A stretch of 64,000 nt of DNA from positions 603,369 through 667,368 of the forward strand of contig NW_022985192.1 in assembly GCF_010093535.1 (NCBI RefSeq), read 5' to 3'. The notes below the pieces were generated by a model. It ran no database searches. It saw only the letters and a list, made by a program, of their open reading frames with translations, and had not been told where the DNA came from. Position numbers and translations under genes: made by a program. The DNA comes from Lindgomyces ingoldianus. Taxonomy: Eukaryota > Ascomycota > Dothideomycetes > Pleosporales > Lindgomycetaceae. Below are positions 1 through 12,600 of this stretch, piece after piece (positions within the stretch are counted from its first letter, which is position 1; the number at the start of each line of letters is the position of its first letter).

Positions 1-310
1 TAGGTTGTGCGGTTATCGTCGTAGATGCAGTCATGTTCCTGCCCACTGTTGTTCCCGACCCACCCGCGATTACTGTGAGCGTGTTTTGTGAGGACGTTGT
101 CTTAGATGCGGTTGCATTGGGTGCGCCTATACTTGCAGATAAGCCATATGTGGTCCCCGTTTCAAAGGTACTAGCTTCGAAATCAGAGAGTGATAGGGTT
201 GGTGTAGCATCTGCTCCTGTAACTTGTGCAATCGAGCCAGACAGTGTTAGGATAGACTGAGAAGATTGAGCGGCAGCAAGACCCGCGAGCCATATGAAAT
301 GGGTCATCAT
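1..310 (-). CDS. secreted Ser/Thr-rich protein, N-terminal part only
   Basis: An open frame runs leftwards from an ATG at 310 to the window edge without a stop, giving about 103 residues. The start MMTHFIWLAGLAAAQSS looks like a signal peptide with cleavage near AAA/QSS. The mature part is rich in Ser, Thr, Gly and Ala and has N-glycosylation sequons (NAT, NMT), the composition of a fungal cell-wall or GPI-anchored protein. The C terminus, where a GPI signal would be, is outside the window. I recognise no catalytic domain, so its job is not stated. The doubled ATG at the start leaves one codon of uncertainty. Confidence 0.6.
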   Translation of the reverse strand, partial: MMTHFIWLAGLAAAQSSQSILTLSGSIAQVTGADATPTLSLSDFEASTFETGTTYGLSASIGAPNATASKTTSSQNTLTVIAGGSGTTVGRNMTASTTITAQP

Positions 311-887
311 TCTGATGCCGAACGTCCCGATTCTGGCGTTGTGGGACGGTGTGGGTTTCTTATGGAAGATTTGGGGACACTCTTCTCTCCGATCCATTCA
401 CCAATGGACGAAAGGCTGAACCGATCAGATCTGGGATGTTAAGAGAAATGTGCCTTAGTATTCCTGGACATTGGAGATAATTTGTTTATCGGTCAGTATA
501 CGGTATGACGACTGCCGCGCTCAGCCACAGGAGACACGAGCGCGAGAATGAGTTTTGAAGAAGCGGCAACGAATGGGTTAAACTTGTGCCACGTGAAGGG
601 CGAAGAAGAATAGAGAATAGAGAAGAGATAAAGGGGAGTAGAGTTAACAATACTGTGGAGGTGGTAAGATGTAACGACGGGCTTCTCAGATTTCACTTTG
701 CGTTGATGATTGACGTCAAGGGACCCACTTGTCAGGGTCAAGCTTTCTAGCCACAGGTCAACCAGCCCTGTGAAATGCCCGTGCATGCCTCGACACGTAA
801 TAGCAGAAACCGAGAGGGTTAGGAGATTCCTTTACCAAGAACCAAAAGCTAGCTACATAGTTACATTGAAAGCCTTACTCAATCTCC
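311..887. other. intergenic, no gene seen
   Basis: Upstream of the secreted protein and downstream of the small membrane protein. Short frames exist on both strands but none has protein-like composition or a splice-compatible extension. Confidence 0.5.
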
Positions 888-1343
888 TCACTTCCCAAAT
901 CCAGGCATTGTACTTGATATTACCCATCCGAAGATATTCGACAGCGTGCCCTTTCCCTCCAGCGCTTGTATTTCTTTCTTCATCACATCAATTCTGCAGT
1001 TCTTGAAAGCTTTCTCGATCCGCTCTCTGGACTCCGTGTCTCGCATGATCGTCCTGGACCCACTCGTAGTGCCGATTAAGAATCCTGTTTCCCCCCCAAG
1101 GAACAATCCTCCGATGGAGAAGAAGAAGTATGCAGCAGTGTCACTCCACTTTGATGGCGTAAGCTGTGCTGTAATATCGGGGATGGATTCTGAAAGACGC
1201 CAGGATTAGCATGGCTCATTCGGGCAATGATCCCCTAGCGGAGCATTATGAAAAGGATAACACTTAACGGTTCCATCATCTGCAAATCTGACCTCTGCTG
1301 GTTTTTCTATTGCTCTAACAGTCTTGGGGTATGTGGGACGCAT
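888..1343 (-). CDS. small putative membrane protein, intron uncertain
   Basis: The convincing part is the last exon, read leftwards to a stop at 888. It has a hydrophobic hairpin (TAAYFFFSIGGLFLGGETGF) followed by a basic, charged helix (RTIMRDTESRERIEKAFKN). It looks like a small single-membrane-segment protein, possibly mitochondrial, but I do not recognise the family. Upstream in the same frame is an ATG at 1343 starting MRPTYPKTVRAIEKP, interrupted by one TAA inside a stretch with a branch-like GCTAATC and acceptor-like TTTCAG. An intron therefore probably lies between about 1150 and 1275. The simplest frame-keeping reading uses donor GTTAAG and acceptor GCACAG, but another pair also works. 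The last few codons may also be split by an intron at GTAATA. Confidence 0.45.
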
Positions 1344-1796
1344 GGTGCGTAGTCGAAAAGCCCAGTAGACACCGAAACTGAGCTCCAGCAGAGAGCCAAT
1401 CTGCGCTTGTGTTGAAACTTTTTTTCGCAGCGCTCCTCAGCGTGTCACGGTCAGACTGAATTAAACTAATTGAGCTCAGCTAAGCCCTCAGCAATCTCTA
1501 TGACTCCCCTAGACTCAATTATGCTGAAAATGCTCTTCTGCGAGACGTCGAAGCTCATTGCTTCCATTGTTCCTGAATGCGGCCAATGATTCTGACATGG
1601 TGGCAGTATGGAGCTGTAGATTAATTGACTGACTGATATATCAATGGGGCAATTGATCAAGATTTGAACCCGCGCAGTGACGCTCCGCGTGATTCTATCT
1701 GGCTTAGGGCATTATGAAGCTTTTCCTTCGTAACAATGACGTGTTATCGGAAGCTCTGATTTTGCTAGGCGCCCCATGCCCTAAATAGTTGACCCA
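1344..1796. other. intergenic, no gene seen
   Basis: No credible gene. A tRNA T-loop-like string on the minus strand near 1660 does not fold into a tRNA (see rejected items). Confidence 0.5.
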
Positions 1797-2621
1797 TTAC
1801 GAGCTCGCCGCAGCCTCCCCAAACGTCTTCACTTTTGTATACACCGCCGCATCAATCACCCTCGCTTCAGCCATGCACTTCTTCGTCCAATCTGTCATCG
1901 GATCCAAGGGAACCACATCTTTTCCAATCTTGTGACCTTCCCCAAATTCGTGGATTGCTAGGAAAGAGAGAGGCTCCGTTGGCTTTCCATCGCTCTTATG
2001 ATGAAGTAGCAGGTTAAATCGAGTGGTCCGTTTCCAGCCCGGCTGCTCAGACATCTGCTGGTTGTGCTCCTCCCGATACCAAGCGTCCAACTCGGCCTCT
2101 CCGCCCGGTGATGGCTCCATGGCGGCCATTATCACGGTTGTAGCAGCATCTGTGCATAGTTAGGACCCCAAACGGCTCATTCTGCTTTCCACCTATGATC
2201 GAGGGACTTTGGAGACTTTTGGATGTGGAGCAGACGAACCTTCGTGCTGTTTTACTGTCTCATAAAGCTGAACCAGGGAGAAGATATTCGTTTCGGATTC
2301 GATGAAATCGTAAACAGATCCGTTAGTCGGGAACATGTCGCTGGCAATTTTGACCTCATGAAGTTTTCCGGCTTGCACCGGGGATAAGTCAGGGCACTTA
2401 TGGATGAACATTTTCGGCTTGCCGTACTTAGGGTCGGCCGCCTTGAATCGCCATGACGAAATCACGATACCAGTAGCAAGCAGATCAGGAACATAGACCT
2501 CATCAAACCATTTCTCGAATATTTCCGGGGACAACTTGGAAGATTTGGGGATTGTGATAAATCCCTGGATGATCCCAGGACCGGACCAATATGAAATCGG
2601 GGCTGTATGTGCGTCAGGCAT
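1797..2621 (-). CDS. EthD-like dimeric alpha/beta-barrel protein
   Basis: Two exons, 2621..2240 and 2149..1797, joined across a 90-nt intron with donor GGTTCG context, branch CTAAC and acceptor CACAG. This gives 244 residues in frame. The N-terminal half begins MPDAHTAPISYW and has a ferredoxin-like repeat (EIFEKWFDEVYVPDLLATG). The C-terminal half repeats the pattern with ELDAWYREEHNQQMS and PGWKRTTRF, the D-x-WY-x-EEH signature of fungal EthD-like barrels. Two such modules in one chain is usual for this family. No substrate can be assigned: relatives include degradation enzymes and many uncharacterised proteins. A longer start nine codons upstream (MLRPSLSLA) is possible. A distant fold relative lies at 56757..57365. 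Confidence 0.72.
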
Positions 2622-2649
2622 TGCTAATGAGAGGGAAGGTCTCAACACT

Positions 2650-4708
2650 CAGGGACTGAGTCTGATATAAAAGCATCACGATCTTCCTTACATACGCCCC
2701 GCTATATGTGGTTATGTTACCCAGTCTGTGCCGCGGTCAGGCCTCAATAGTGCTACCTTCTCCGCACTACCACCGGCTGAGCATAGCCGAGCCTTTACCG
2801 CAACCGTATCACCACGTGTTGTCCCTCAACAAGTAATTTGTAAGGACATCATATGTGAATTTGCATAGAATGGAAGGTTGCTGACATCCCTTATAGGAAC
2901 CCTTGTGTTTTCATTTCGTGGTCGACCCTGATCCGCTCCGACCCGCTTGTCGATCTTCCTCCCTGATGATTGAAGCGTTCAGGGGAATTGATTGCCCGAT
3001 TATTAAGAAGATGCTCTGGAACTTGCCCTGCCAGTTTAGAAGGATGTCGATGAGCGCTCCCTGGCGAGTGCTCTCTAGAGTCTCAACATGGAAGACAGCA
3101 ATCATGGACCTGGTTCGTTTGCTAGAACTAGTTATAGCAGCGCACCTGGGTACTGACCTATCACCATGCTTTCTTTCTGAAGTATTTGTGCTATTTGGGG
3201 ACACGCTTCACTATCCGTTTCGAACTTGAGTTTGGCGGGGTTACACAACTATCAGGAGCCAGCTACCAGAAGCCCATGCCGTGTGAGAGCCCACCTTTAG
3301 AAAGGAGCGTACTTGATGTGCTCTGCAGCTGACGTCTAGGACGAAGGAAGTGAAACACAGGAACGGTCACCCTGGAAATTTTCGCAACGTTATTGGGCCA
3401 GACGACCACCAAGGAACGGCAAGTCTGTCCTGGAGTCACTGTGGTACGTTAAACGACAAGTGTTTAATTTTGTTTTTAGAGCAGTGTTGTTACCCTAGGG
3501 CCCCACCGAGAATATGGCGCCAACCAAGCATATGGTCAGGGAGCCACTCAACCTGATCCTCTTCGTTTGTAACCCAAAAGGCGTTTGTGTGACCAAGGAC
3601 ATGGCCTCAGGATCATGCAAACTCTTTAAGCGCAAGAAATCAAGCGAGCCATTCTCTAGATATATTGGGATCGGTAGTGTTTAATTTAGCTATAGAGGAT
3701 TCCGCATGTGCGAGTCGTCTCCTCCAAGGCGGATTCGCTCAAGAACGTGGGCTTATGGCCCAGAAAGGCGCCGCTCGACAAGGTACTTACGCCCAAGAAG
3801 CCCACTATTCGCTAAAATGGTTCAGGATAAATGGACGTCGCTTAACGCGCCCTCTGCCAGCCCTACAGATCCGATAAGACACTCACCATCCATCAACTTT
3901 GGGGCAAGCCTAAGCAACCTGCTATTCGTGCTCTCACGCATTGTGGTCTCTAAATCGATAAGGGGCGCCATCCTTCGCATTATTTACAGCTAAGAGTGGG
4001 CGGAGGCGGGACGGTTCGACGGTTCCCTCCGCTTGTCCATGTGAAGGATCTCATCCTGATGGCGCTCATCCGCTTGTGGTTTCTCGAGATGTTTCTAAAC
4101 AAATGTCCAATAACGGGCCACACAACCCCTCGAGTCCTGCAAAATTCTCACGTTCCGCCTGTCCTAGGGTTTTCCATGGTTTTGCGATTGGACTTTCATT
4201 TCGTCGCCTACACCCGGCTCTCCGCGCTGTGTGATGGAAATCTCACTCTGGCGATCGACGGTGTGAGAGTTTGCCTTGGGACAGGGTTAAGGCTGACGGA
4301 CTGGATGACAGCTTGCAGATGTTTAGTGGCGCTAACGATTGGCTAACAACCTGCAGATGTTTCGTCGGCGCTTGTCGCCTGTGTTCAATTTGGTCGTGTA
4401 ACCGTAAGCTGCAAAGTGTTACGGCAGTTGACCGTTGTTCATGGCCTGGCTTGCATGCTTACCTTCGATTAAACCTTTCTCAGCTATTGACTCCACAGGC
4501 CTTTAAGTTCAAATTCATCTATCATGCCTTCAATGCCCAATCTCATATCAGTCAGTCCTTTCTTCAGACTTGTCTTTCGGACTATATTATTATTCTTAGT
4601 CTTAAAGCTGGAGTAGCGAAATCGTATGCTCGCCCGCGGGGACCAGAGCAGAGCACTACAACTCTTCGACAACGGTTCACGTGGAAGTTTTACCTCAGAA
4701 GAGTGACG
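2650..4708. other. 2.1 kb intergenic, no supported gene
   Basis: Short frames on both strands (for example minus 2911-3204, plus 3996-4346 and 4271-4927) lack recognisable domains and consistent splice extension. A short imperfect direct repeat around TGCAGATGTTT occurs near 4314 and 4352. I see no tRNA or intact transposon. Confidence 0.45.
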
Positions 4709-6403
4709 ATGGGTGATCAAGGACCAATCATCATCTGGCTGAATGCCGTTCTAATGGCGCTCACTCTTACTGCGATCAGCTCAAGAGTGGGAAGACGTGT
4801 TTTCCTCATCGGAACGTGGAGTTGGCATGACTGTAAGCTTCTCTATAGAATTGTACCTCTTCAAGACTTACACTCCAACAGTGTTGGTAACTGTAGCCGC
4901 CGTATGACTTTTACATCATTGCCTTGAGTACGTTGTACTGACTGTGGATGGAGATTTGTGCTTTGGTCTTTTCAATATGTCAGATGGTTGGTAAGTGCAT
5001 CATACCTCCTCCAGGAAGAGCATTTCTAACCGTCTAAGGAACGACGTTCGGCCTCGGAAAACACCAAGAAGATGTCCCGGTGGATGAGATGCCTAGGCTG
5101 ATCAAGGTATTAAGTCGCCTTGTATTGCCGTAAATTTTCGCTAATTTTCATCTTCACAGCTCATTATAGCCTCCAATGGTATAGCGCAAACCCGCCCACC
5201 TTAGGCACTGATTGACTTTGATAGTATTCTACTTCACCTGTAACTGGGTTGTCAAGCATGCTTTGCTTCTCTTCTACGCTGACATTGTCCGGGAGAAGAA
5301 ATACCGAGGCAGTATTTACTTCATGCATTTCGTCGCATTCGGCTTTGGTCTCAGCAGCATCCTTGTCAACCTCTTCCAATGTACACCATTCCGGAAAGCA
5401 TACCATTCGAACATCAGCGGTCATTGTGTTAACCTCAACATCTTCTTCTACTGCAACGCATCCATTATGCTTGCTACAGACCTTGTCCTCTACGCAATGC
5501 CTGTCGTCTTCACCTGGAATCTTCAACTCCGGCGTCCTCAGCGTATCGGACTTAACTGCTTGTTTGCGCTGGGCGGACTGTATGTTCCCATATAGCAAGG
5601 TTTTTGAAAAGCTCTACGTTAACTAAGTGTAGCGTCCTTGCAGCAAGTGCAGCGCGAATGGAAGCCGTTTACAAGTTCGCTACGGAGCCCGATTTTCCCT
5701 GTAAGCATCACTCGGATCCCCATGCATGGTCCATCCTATCCCGCCACATCCACCCAGATATTGTCCATAACATGGGTCAGGCAATCGACTGACTGCGCAT
5801 ATAGGGTGGTTTGCTAACGCGATGATCTGGAGCGTGCTTGAGAACCACCTAGCAATTGTGGTTGCATGCGCACCTAGCATCAAGGTCATCGCGCTGCTGG
5901 TCTTTCCCCGCCTTAAGTCGTCGTACCGAAAAGTCGTGTCCAAAGTAACTCCTTCCAATTCGCGCTCGAGATCCCGCGCTTCCGGCCCATATGATCTGGA
6001 AAGTGGGACAAGGAAGAGCGACCAGCTTAAGCCGACGCCGTCAGGCACTCCACTGCCATCACCGGCCTTAACGTACGGCAGCGGTGGGAGTAGAGCGAGC
6101 AAGAATTTTGCGAGATGGTTTAAAGGCCCAATGAGTCCGAGACATTTGGATAGATCTGATAGCATGGATCATGGCTTGGTATATGTGGAAGATCCACACG
6201 TTTCCCAGTCGAGAGACGTTCATATGGTAAACATATCAAGGGATAGTGAGAACGACAAGAGATGGAAGGAGGAAAGAGAAAATGGTCGAGGATGTGCAAG
6301 TCCCAGCGGCGAGAATGACATCCGGGTGGAGCGTACCATAAGGGTGGAGAGTTCAAGGGACAGTAGTGGAGATGAAATTACGGTGTTGGGACGCGCTGCT
6401 TGA
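4709..6403 (+). pseudogene. fungal rhodopsin-like (PTH11/SAT4-type) integral membrane protein, probably broken
   Basis: From the ATG at 4709 (MGDQGPIIIWLNAV) the seven-segment pattern of fungal rhodopsin-domain proteins can be followed: TM1, the W-S-W-H-D junction, GTTFGLGKH, CNWVVKHALLLFYADIV, FQCTPF, the GHC segment, and WWFANAMIWSVLENHLAIVVACAP, then a Ser/Arg-rich cytosolic tail to 6403. Introns at 4992-5038, 5116-5159, 5180-5225, 5579-5632 and 5701-5800 keep frame. Two faults remain in the second coding segment (about 4890-4990): the exon 1/2 junction does not restore frame with any AG I can find, and an in-frame TGA at about 4939 splits YIIALSTLY from LWMEICALVFS. Either it is a pseudogene or splicing there is unusual. 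Intact relatives include the G-protein-coupled receptor Pth11 of rice blast and many orphans. Confidence 0.6.
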
Positions 6404-6748
6404 TTTTCAAGATACCCTGAGGAGGAGTTTGGCTAGAACCCTCATACTTTATTACATTTCCGTAAATATAGCCTAAGTGTTTATGATCACTTGTCCAAGT
6501 CAAGAGTGTTCTTAAATTTCTTTACTCACATGGAAGAGGTTAGAAAACCGATCATGATTCATGTAGGGAAACAGTTTGCGATAAAAAGTGGCATAAAAAA
6601 CCGAATTTGAAGCCCAGAAGACCTTTCAACTCTCTCAAGCCACCTCGAAGGCCTGCAGACCCCAATTTGCAGCTAGTATACAATCCATTTTCGAAATCCT
6701 TGAAATACCGTCTTCCAAACCTTCCCCAGAAACCCGTTTCCAAGCGGC
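6404..6748. other. convergent intergenic gap
   Basis: AT-rich spacer between two convergent genes. It probably holds both 3' ends. No other feature seen. Confidence 0.5.
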
Positions 6749-7312
6749 TTACTCATCCTCCATGTCCTCCCACTCACTATCCCCCTCCCCCCTCTCCTCC
6801 CTGATTAGCTGGATCCTGGAAGGTCTCAGCGGACCCGGCCCTTCGCCGGCATGGTGGCGGAAGTTATAGGGGCTGCCGATCTGGATTGGCGGCCTCCTCT
6901 CCTTCGCCGTCTTTTTCCTCCTGAATCTCGCGCTCTTGAATAGACCTTTAAAGAAGTCGCCCAATTTCGTCAAGGCTAATATCTTTTCTGAGCGCTGGTT
7001 CTCGTCGGTCGCGACAGCTGGCTGGGTTTCGGTAGCTGGGCTGTGGGAACCGAAGAAGGTACTGATTTTGTGCCTTGGGCGGCGTTCTGGGAGTGCGGTG
7101 ATGGTTTCGTCTGGGGTGTCTACTGGCTGAGCCTGCTTGACGACTTCTGGGTCGGTGCTATCCTTGTAGGCATAATCGATGATTGTGGATTGTGGGAGAT
7201 TGCCCGTGATGGCAGCATTGTCGCTATTAGTGTATGGAGCGCGATTGCGGAAGCTGCCACGCAGATCCTGATAGCTCTTAGTTTTGAAGATGGCAGACGG
7301 TAACGGAAACAT
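6749..7312 (-). CDS. hypothetical protein with a CRIB-like motif
   Basis: A single uninterrupted frame of 187 residues starting MFPLPSAIFKTKSYQDL. There is no signal peptide or membrane segment. The first 110 residues are polar and probably disordered. A basic stretch follows (LFKSARFRRKKTAKERR), and directly after it PIQIGSPYNFRHHAG, which resembles the I-S-x-P-x-x-F-x-H core by which CRIB proteins bind Cdc42/Rac GTPases, with a shortened His spacing. The C terminus is acidic (EWEDMEDE). A basic patch before a CRIB is common in GTPase effectors that bind acidic lipids, so a small polarity-related effector or scaffold is conceivable, but that is inference. The gene is convergent with the PTH11-like gene. 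Confidence 0.62.
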   Translation of the reverse strand: MFPLPSAIFKTKSYQDLRGSFRNRAPYTNSDNAAITGNLPQSTIIDYAYKDSTDPEVVKQAQPVDTPDETITALPERRPRHKISTFFGSHSPATETQPAVATDENQRSEKILALTKLGDFFKGLFKSARFRRKKTAKERRPPIQIGSPYNFRHHAGEGPGPLRPSRIQLIREERGEGDSEWEDMEDE

Positions 7313-8456
7313 CTTGTTGACGGTGGTGAGGCGCCAACAAAGCTGTGTAATGTCCTTGGGAAGGAAGGAAAGGAATAGAAAGAAATATTTTATGCCGACT
7401 CGAAAGGTTATGCAGGTACGGCTAAACTAGCAAAGTGAAAGAAGGCTTGAAGGAGTGAAAGATGATGTTGACGATGCTGGAGAAATGGCGGTAAACGCTG
7501 CCGTTGGGGCAACAGTGACTGACTTACCTCTTCAACGGCATCGATCCGGGCAATTATTTTGACGTCCCATAACAACGCTGAATGCATATGGTCGCGATGG
7601 GAAACGCTCCTGTTCTATCCTGAAGACTCCACAGGATGCGCAGGAGTGATTAGGAAAGGGACGATGATGGATGATGTGCTTTTCATAGCACCAGAACTGG
7701 GAGGCAAAGATCAAGGTTGAAGTCAAGACTGAAGACGTGGGACAAAGGACTACAAATACATATGATCTGACAAAAGCCACCTCTGATCCAGACGCTGGAA
7801 CATTTCTACTCTTGATGATGGATTGACCAGGACAAGTGAAGAGAGTCCAAATCACACCCGAGGAGACGGTGAGTATTTAACGGGATAGTGGTCACCGCCT
7901 TTTCTCAGTAGCTGCATAATTCTGTGGAGTCGAATCCTTATTGTGTTTCAGAGCAGAGCACTGTCCACCGCCAATGTGGTGATGGTACCATGGTGTTTTG
8001 CGATACGATTCGGAAGAGGTGGGGTTGCACTAAGCCATATCCGGACATGAGTAAGCATGTGATCTGATTGGGTGGAAAATACTTGGACTGGATATTCTTT
8101 TTGATCGCCCAAATATACTACTTTGTCAAATTTGACAGCTTTCTTCAAGGATAAAGAGGCCACTAATCATACTCGGCATCTCGCTCAACTGCACATATCT
8201 ATTGTCCTTGTTCTTGGCTCAATTGGGTGTCCTCACCACGAGCTTTGAAGCCGGAAGACCTTGACAATTCTCGGTTGACGGTCGGCCTTACAACGCCGCC
8301 ACCCGCCACTCACGATCAGCACTTTCTTCTCGACGAGCACTTTAAAGAAGCGCCTACCCGCCGAAACGTTCTGCCGTCCCCCAAGTTCCTCTATCCTACT
8401 CTCCTAATCATCTTCCTTCCCGCATGCACACGACCTCCTGCAGTGAAACATTCGCT
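7313..8456. other. 1.1 kb divergent upstream region
   Basis: Lies between the 5' ends of the CRIB-like gene (minus) and HEM2 (plus), so it should contain both promoters. Frames in it (minus 7532-7855, minus 7948-8163) have no recognisable domain, and the second lacks an ATG at its start. Confidence 0.45.
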
Positions 8457-9630
<1,174 letters not shown>

Positions 9631-12600
9631 GTTTCGCTGTCATTCTTACGATTTCCTTACTTTCTTCAAAAAGCTTTTTTATCCATGGAGCCTTATGTCT
9701 AACCGTCATGTCTAGTCGGAAATGGGTTACAATTTGTATTGGTCCTCCTATAATGATAGAATATTTTGAAACTCAGAGAAGTGACTTTCATGATCGAAGC
9801 ACATGTCTTATCCCAAAGTAGCTAGCACAGCGCCCCTCTCAGGCCTCAATCTCTGTGCTGGAAAGACGAACAGCTCGATCATCTGCTCTGAAATACCTTT
9901 AGTACTATTCCCACATAGGTGTTCTTCTGTTCGAAGAATGTTTACTGCTGAATTTTAATTTCACAGTATTTACACAATCCCAAGCACCCTTCAAAGCAAG
10001 TCTTCTTAGCTATGGCATGGCATGATCTGGGGACTAGTAGGCGATTTCTGAGCTGCGGAATGGCACGAACTATAGAATAGAACATAATTACTGTGGGGGG
10101 GAGTTAATGCGATAAATTAATAGTACGTAAATTCTAAACCGAGTGATAGTACGGGTCCCTCACGACTTCGTCAATTCATCCACCAAACGTTCAACGATGC
10201 CTTCCATAAATGCTTCCTACCATCGCTTCGTAACCTTGAACCGCCAAGGAAGGGACTACTAGTTCTTCTTTGCAGGTTCAATCAGCTATGCATGTATTCT
10301 GATTGATCCCGAACCAGACACCGCAGAAACTTGAGGTCAGTACGTCTGTTTTCTGGGGTGTTTGGTCATTTTGGTCATGTTCATTTAGCGTGCCTGATCA
10401 GGAAGACTTGCTCTCCATGCTATTTAATAGATATATATGATAACACATCGTTTTCTACGTTTATCTTGGGACCTACCTTCGCCCATTCTTTGTCTTAATA
10501 TTACCGCCTGTCCTGGAAGTATAATTGCACAAATTTCGCTTCCATCAGCATCTCTAATAGGGGTAGGCAACGCGTAGAGAAGTAGTGACACGCTAATAAT
10601 CAGTTCTACTTGCTCGCTTAAGGGATGCTTTAGAAGAAACTACTAAAGTGAGCAGAGGTGGTGGGTAAGAGCGTAGGAGGTAAGAAGTAGTAGGCACCAG
10701 TAAGTACCTAAGGCCAAGTGAATGCCGGAGAGCAGGGGGTAAGCTAGTCGACTGACCTGGCAGGGGTCTAAGTCTATGTCCTTGAGCCTAAAATGGCTCC
10801 ATTTCTGCGGCTTAATAGGTTCTGTGGTTAGCTGCTGCTGTATCGCTTCAGCTTCTACTTGAAATAGACCCTATAAGTGCATCTTGGCCGCGGATTGAAT
10901 GTGAAGCTAGCATGTAATCTTCAGTGAGATTAGCTTCCTCTAGAATGCAGCTAGGAAGTTCCTGTCCCCGTTCTCAAACAAAAGCCTCAGGACCTAGACA
11001 TATCTAGGAAAGCGTCACAACCCAAGTCGCATGGTTTACTACGGTACATAAGGGAATTTCTCTTATTACAGTTTGAGCTTACAGTGATGTGACCAGTGCG
11101 AGTCGGCTGCCTTCCCTGCTGATACCTTAGTAGCGACATCTGGTTTGAATTCCTTTAATTACTGTTAGGTATTACTCATACGCGTACTCACTCAGCTCAG
11201 CCGTTCTGCATTTGCATTCGATTCATAGTCTAAACTTATTAATCTCGACGCATGAATAACATGTCCGGTGGGACATTCGTCAGCCATATTTCTTAGCTAA
11301 TTTCTTCGCTCAGGATTTGGGATAAAGTATGGTCCCCTAGTTTGCATAAATGGGAGTTGAAACTTCGCCTTCAAGCTATTCACCCGTGTACGCCTCAGTC
11401 TAGTGTCTACCGCTATGTCAGTGCAGTATTCTTATGTCTATTAAAAAGCTTAAATGTTCCTGTCTCTCCATAAGAATTCTAGAGTCTAGGCTTAACGAGT
11501 CCAGGGCCAACGTGTCGCAGAATGACTACTCAGCCTCCCGCTATAAATGAATTTAAGTCCTTCCAACAGCACGACATTCCCGTCACCGTTGACAAGGAAT
11601 TTCAATAAAACTATCCTTTCCACCTGGCTTGACGTTGACCACTAACGCAGAAGTAAATGGTTCATGTACTTTCAAATATTCCTATAGTACCTAATTTGTG
11701 GCTATAATATGAATGTATGAGATTTAGCGCAAGGAGACTAGGGAGTTCCATTTAAGTCACCACTAGTATCGCTGCTCGACTCAGCTATAATGAATTCCAA
11801 CGTGTGCCTAACATCATCAAATGGGGCAAAAGTGTTTCAACTCTGCATTGAGCTCAGAGTGAGAAATGGTCGGCCCAATGAAGCTAGTTCAACGGAAACA
11901 CTTCTATCATGAAGAGGTAGGCTTTCCATCTCCATTTAGAATCCATCATTGGCCTTCAGGAAGCTGCCCAATGACCACTTGACACGAGATCGATCTACGT
12001 GTCAAGGTTCCAATCCCGCAGTTTGCTGCGACTAGCATGCTAAACAAGCCTCTAAATATGGGTCGTTCGTACTTCGCCAATTTTCTTGCCAGCCATGCCG
12101 AGTGCATTCCCGAAACTGCCTACAACTCCCTTCAGCGGCCTAACACTATTCATAACGGAGACCTAACGGCTATCTTGCCGAATCTAGGTCATGGGGTGCA
12201 ACCAGAAGATATTGTTAGGCTTATCAATAACGCTAGTTTAACGCCTTCCTTACATGATAGTATTTTGTAACGTAGTAGTTATACTACTATAATAGTTCCC
12301 ACAAAACAACACCCTCTTCATGCTTCCCTTCTTTGATGGCCTTCATCCCCGGATTTTCTTCCAGCCCGAGGTGCTTCCCAGTCTGATGCTTCCTCGTATC
12401 CACGGCGCCTATATTGAGGAATAATCCAAATTATAGGGGCGACTGAATGTCAGCTTCGATGAATACCCTGGAGAGTCTCAAGTCAATAAGAGTATTATGG
12501 CCGAGATAGAAGAAATCCTGAAGCGTAAGGACATATGTGAAGAAGTGGGAGGGGCCTGGATCATCAACTTATCAAAGCGCTAGATGAAAGCTAGCGTTGC

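Noticed and set aside
1655..1735. tRNA-like string (GGGTTCAAATC on the minus strand)
   Set aside because: The flanks do not form a 5-bp T stem or an acceptor stem, and no anticodon arm can be placed.
2911..3204. 97-residue minus-strand frame
   Set aside because: Competes with an equally long plus-strand frame; no motif, signal peptide or splice extension.
5164..5598. 144-residue minus-strand frame
   Set aside because: It is the antisense shadow of a conserved exon of the PTH11-like gene.
7948..8163. 71-residue minus-strand frame divergent from HEM2
   Set aside because: It begins with GTG, not ATG, and shows no family resemblance; more likely promoter DNA.
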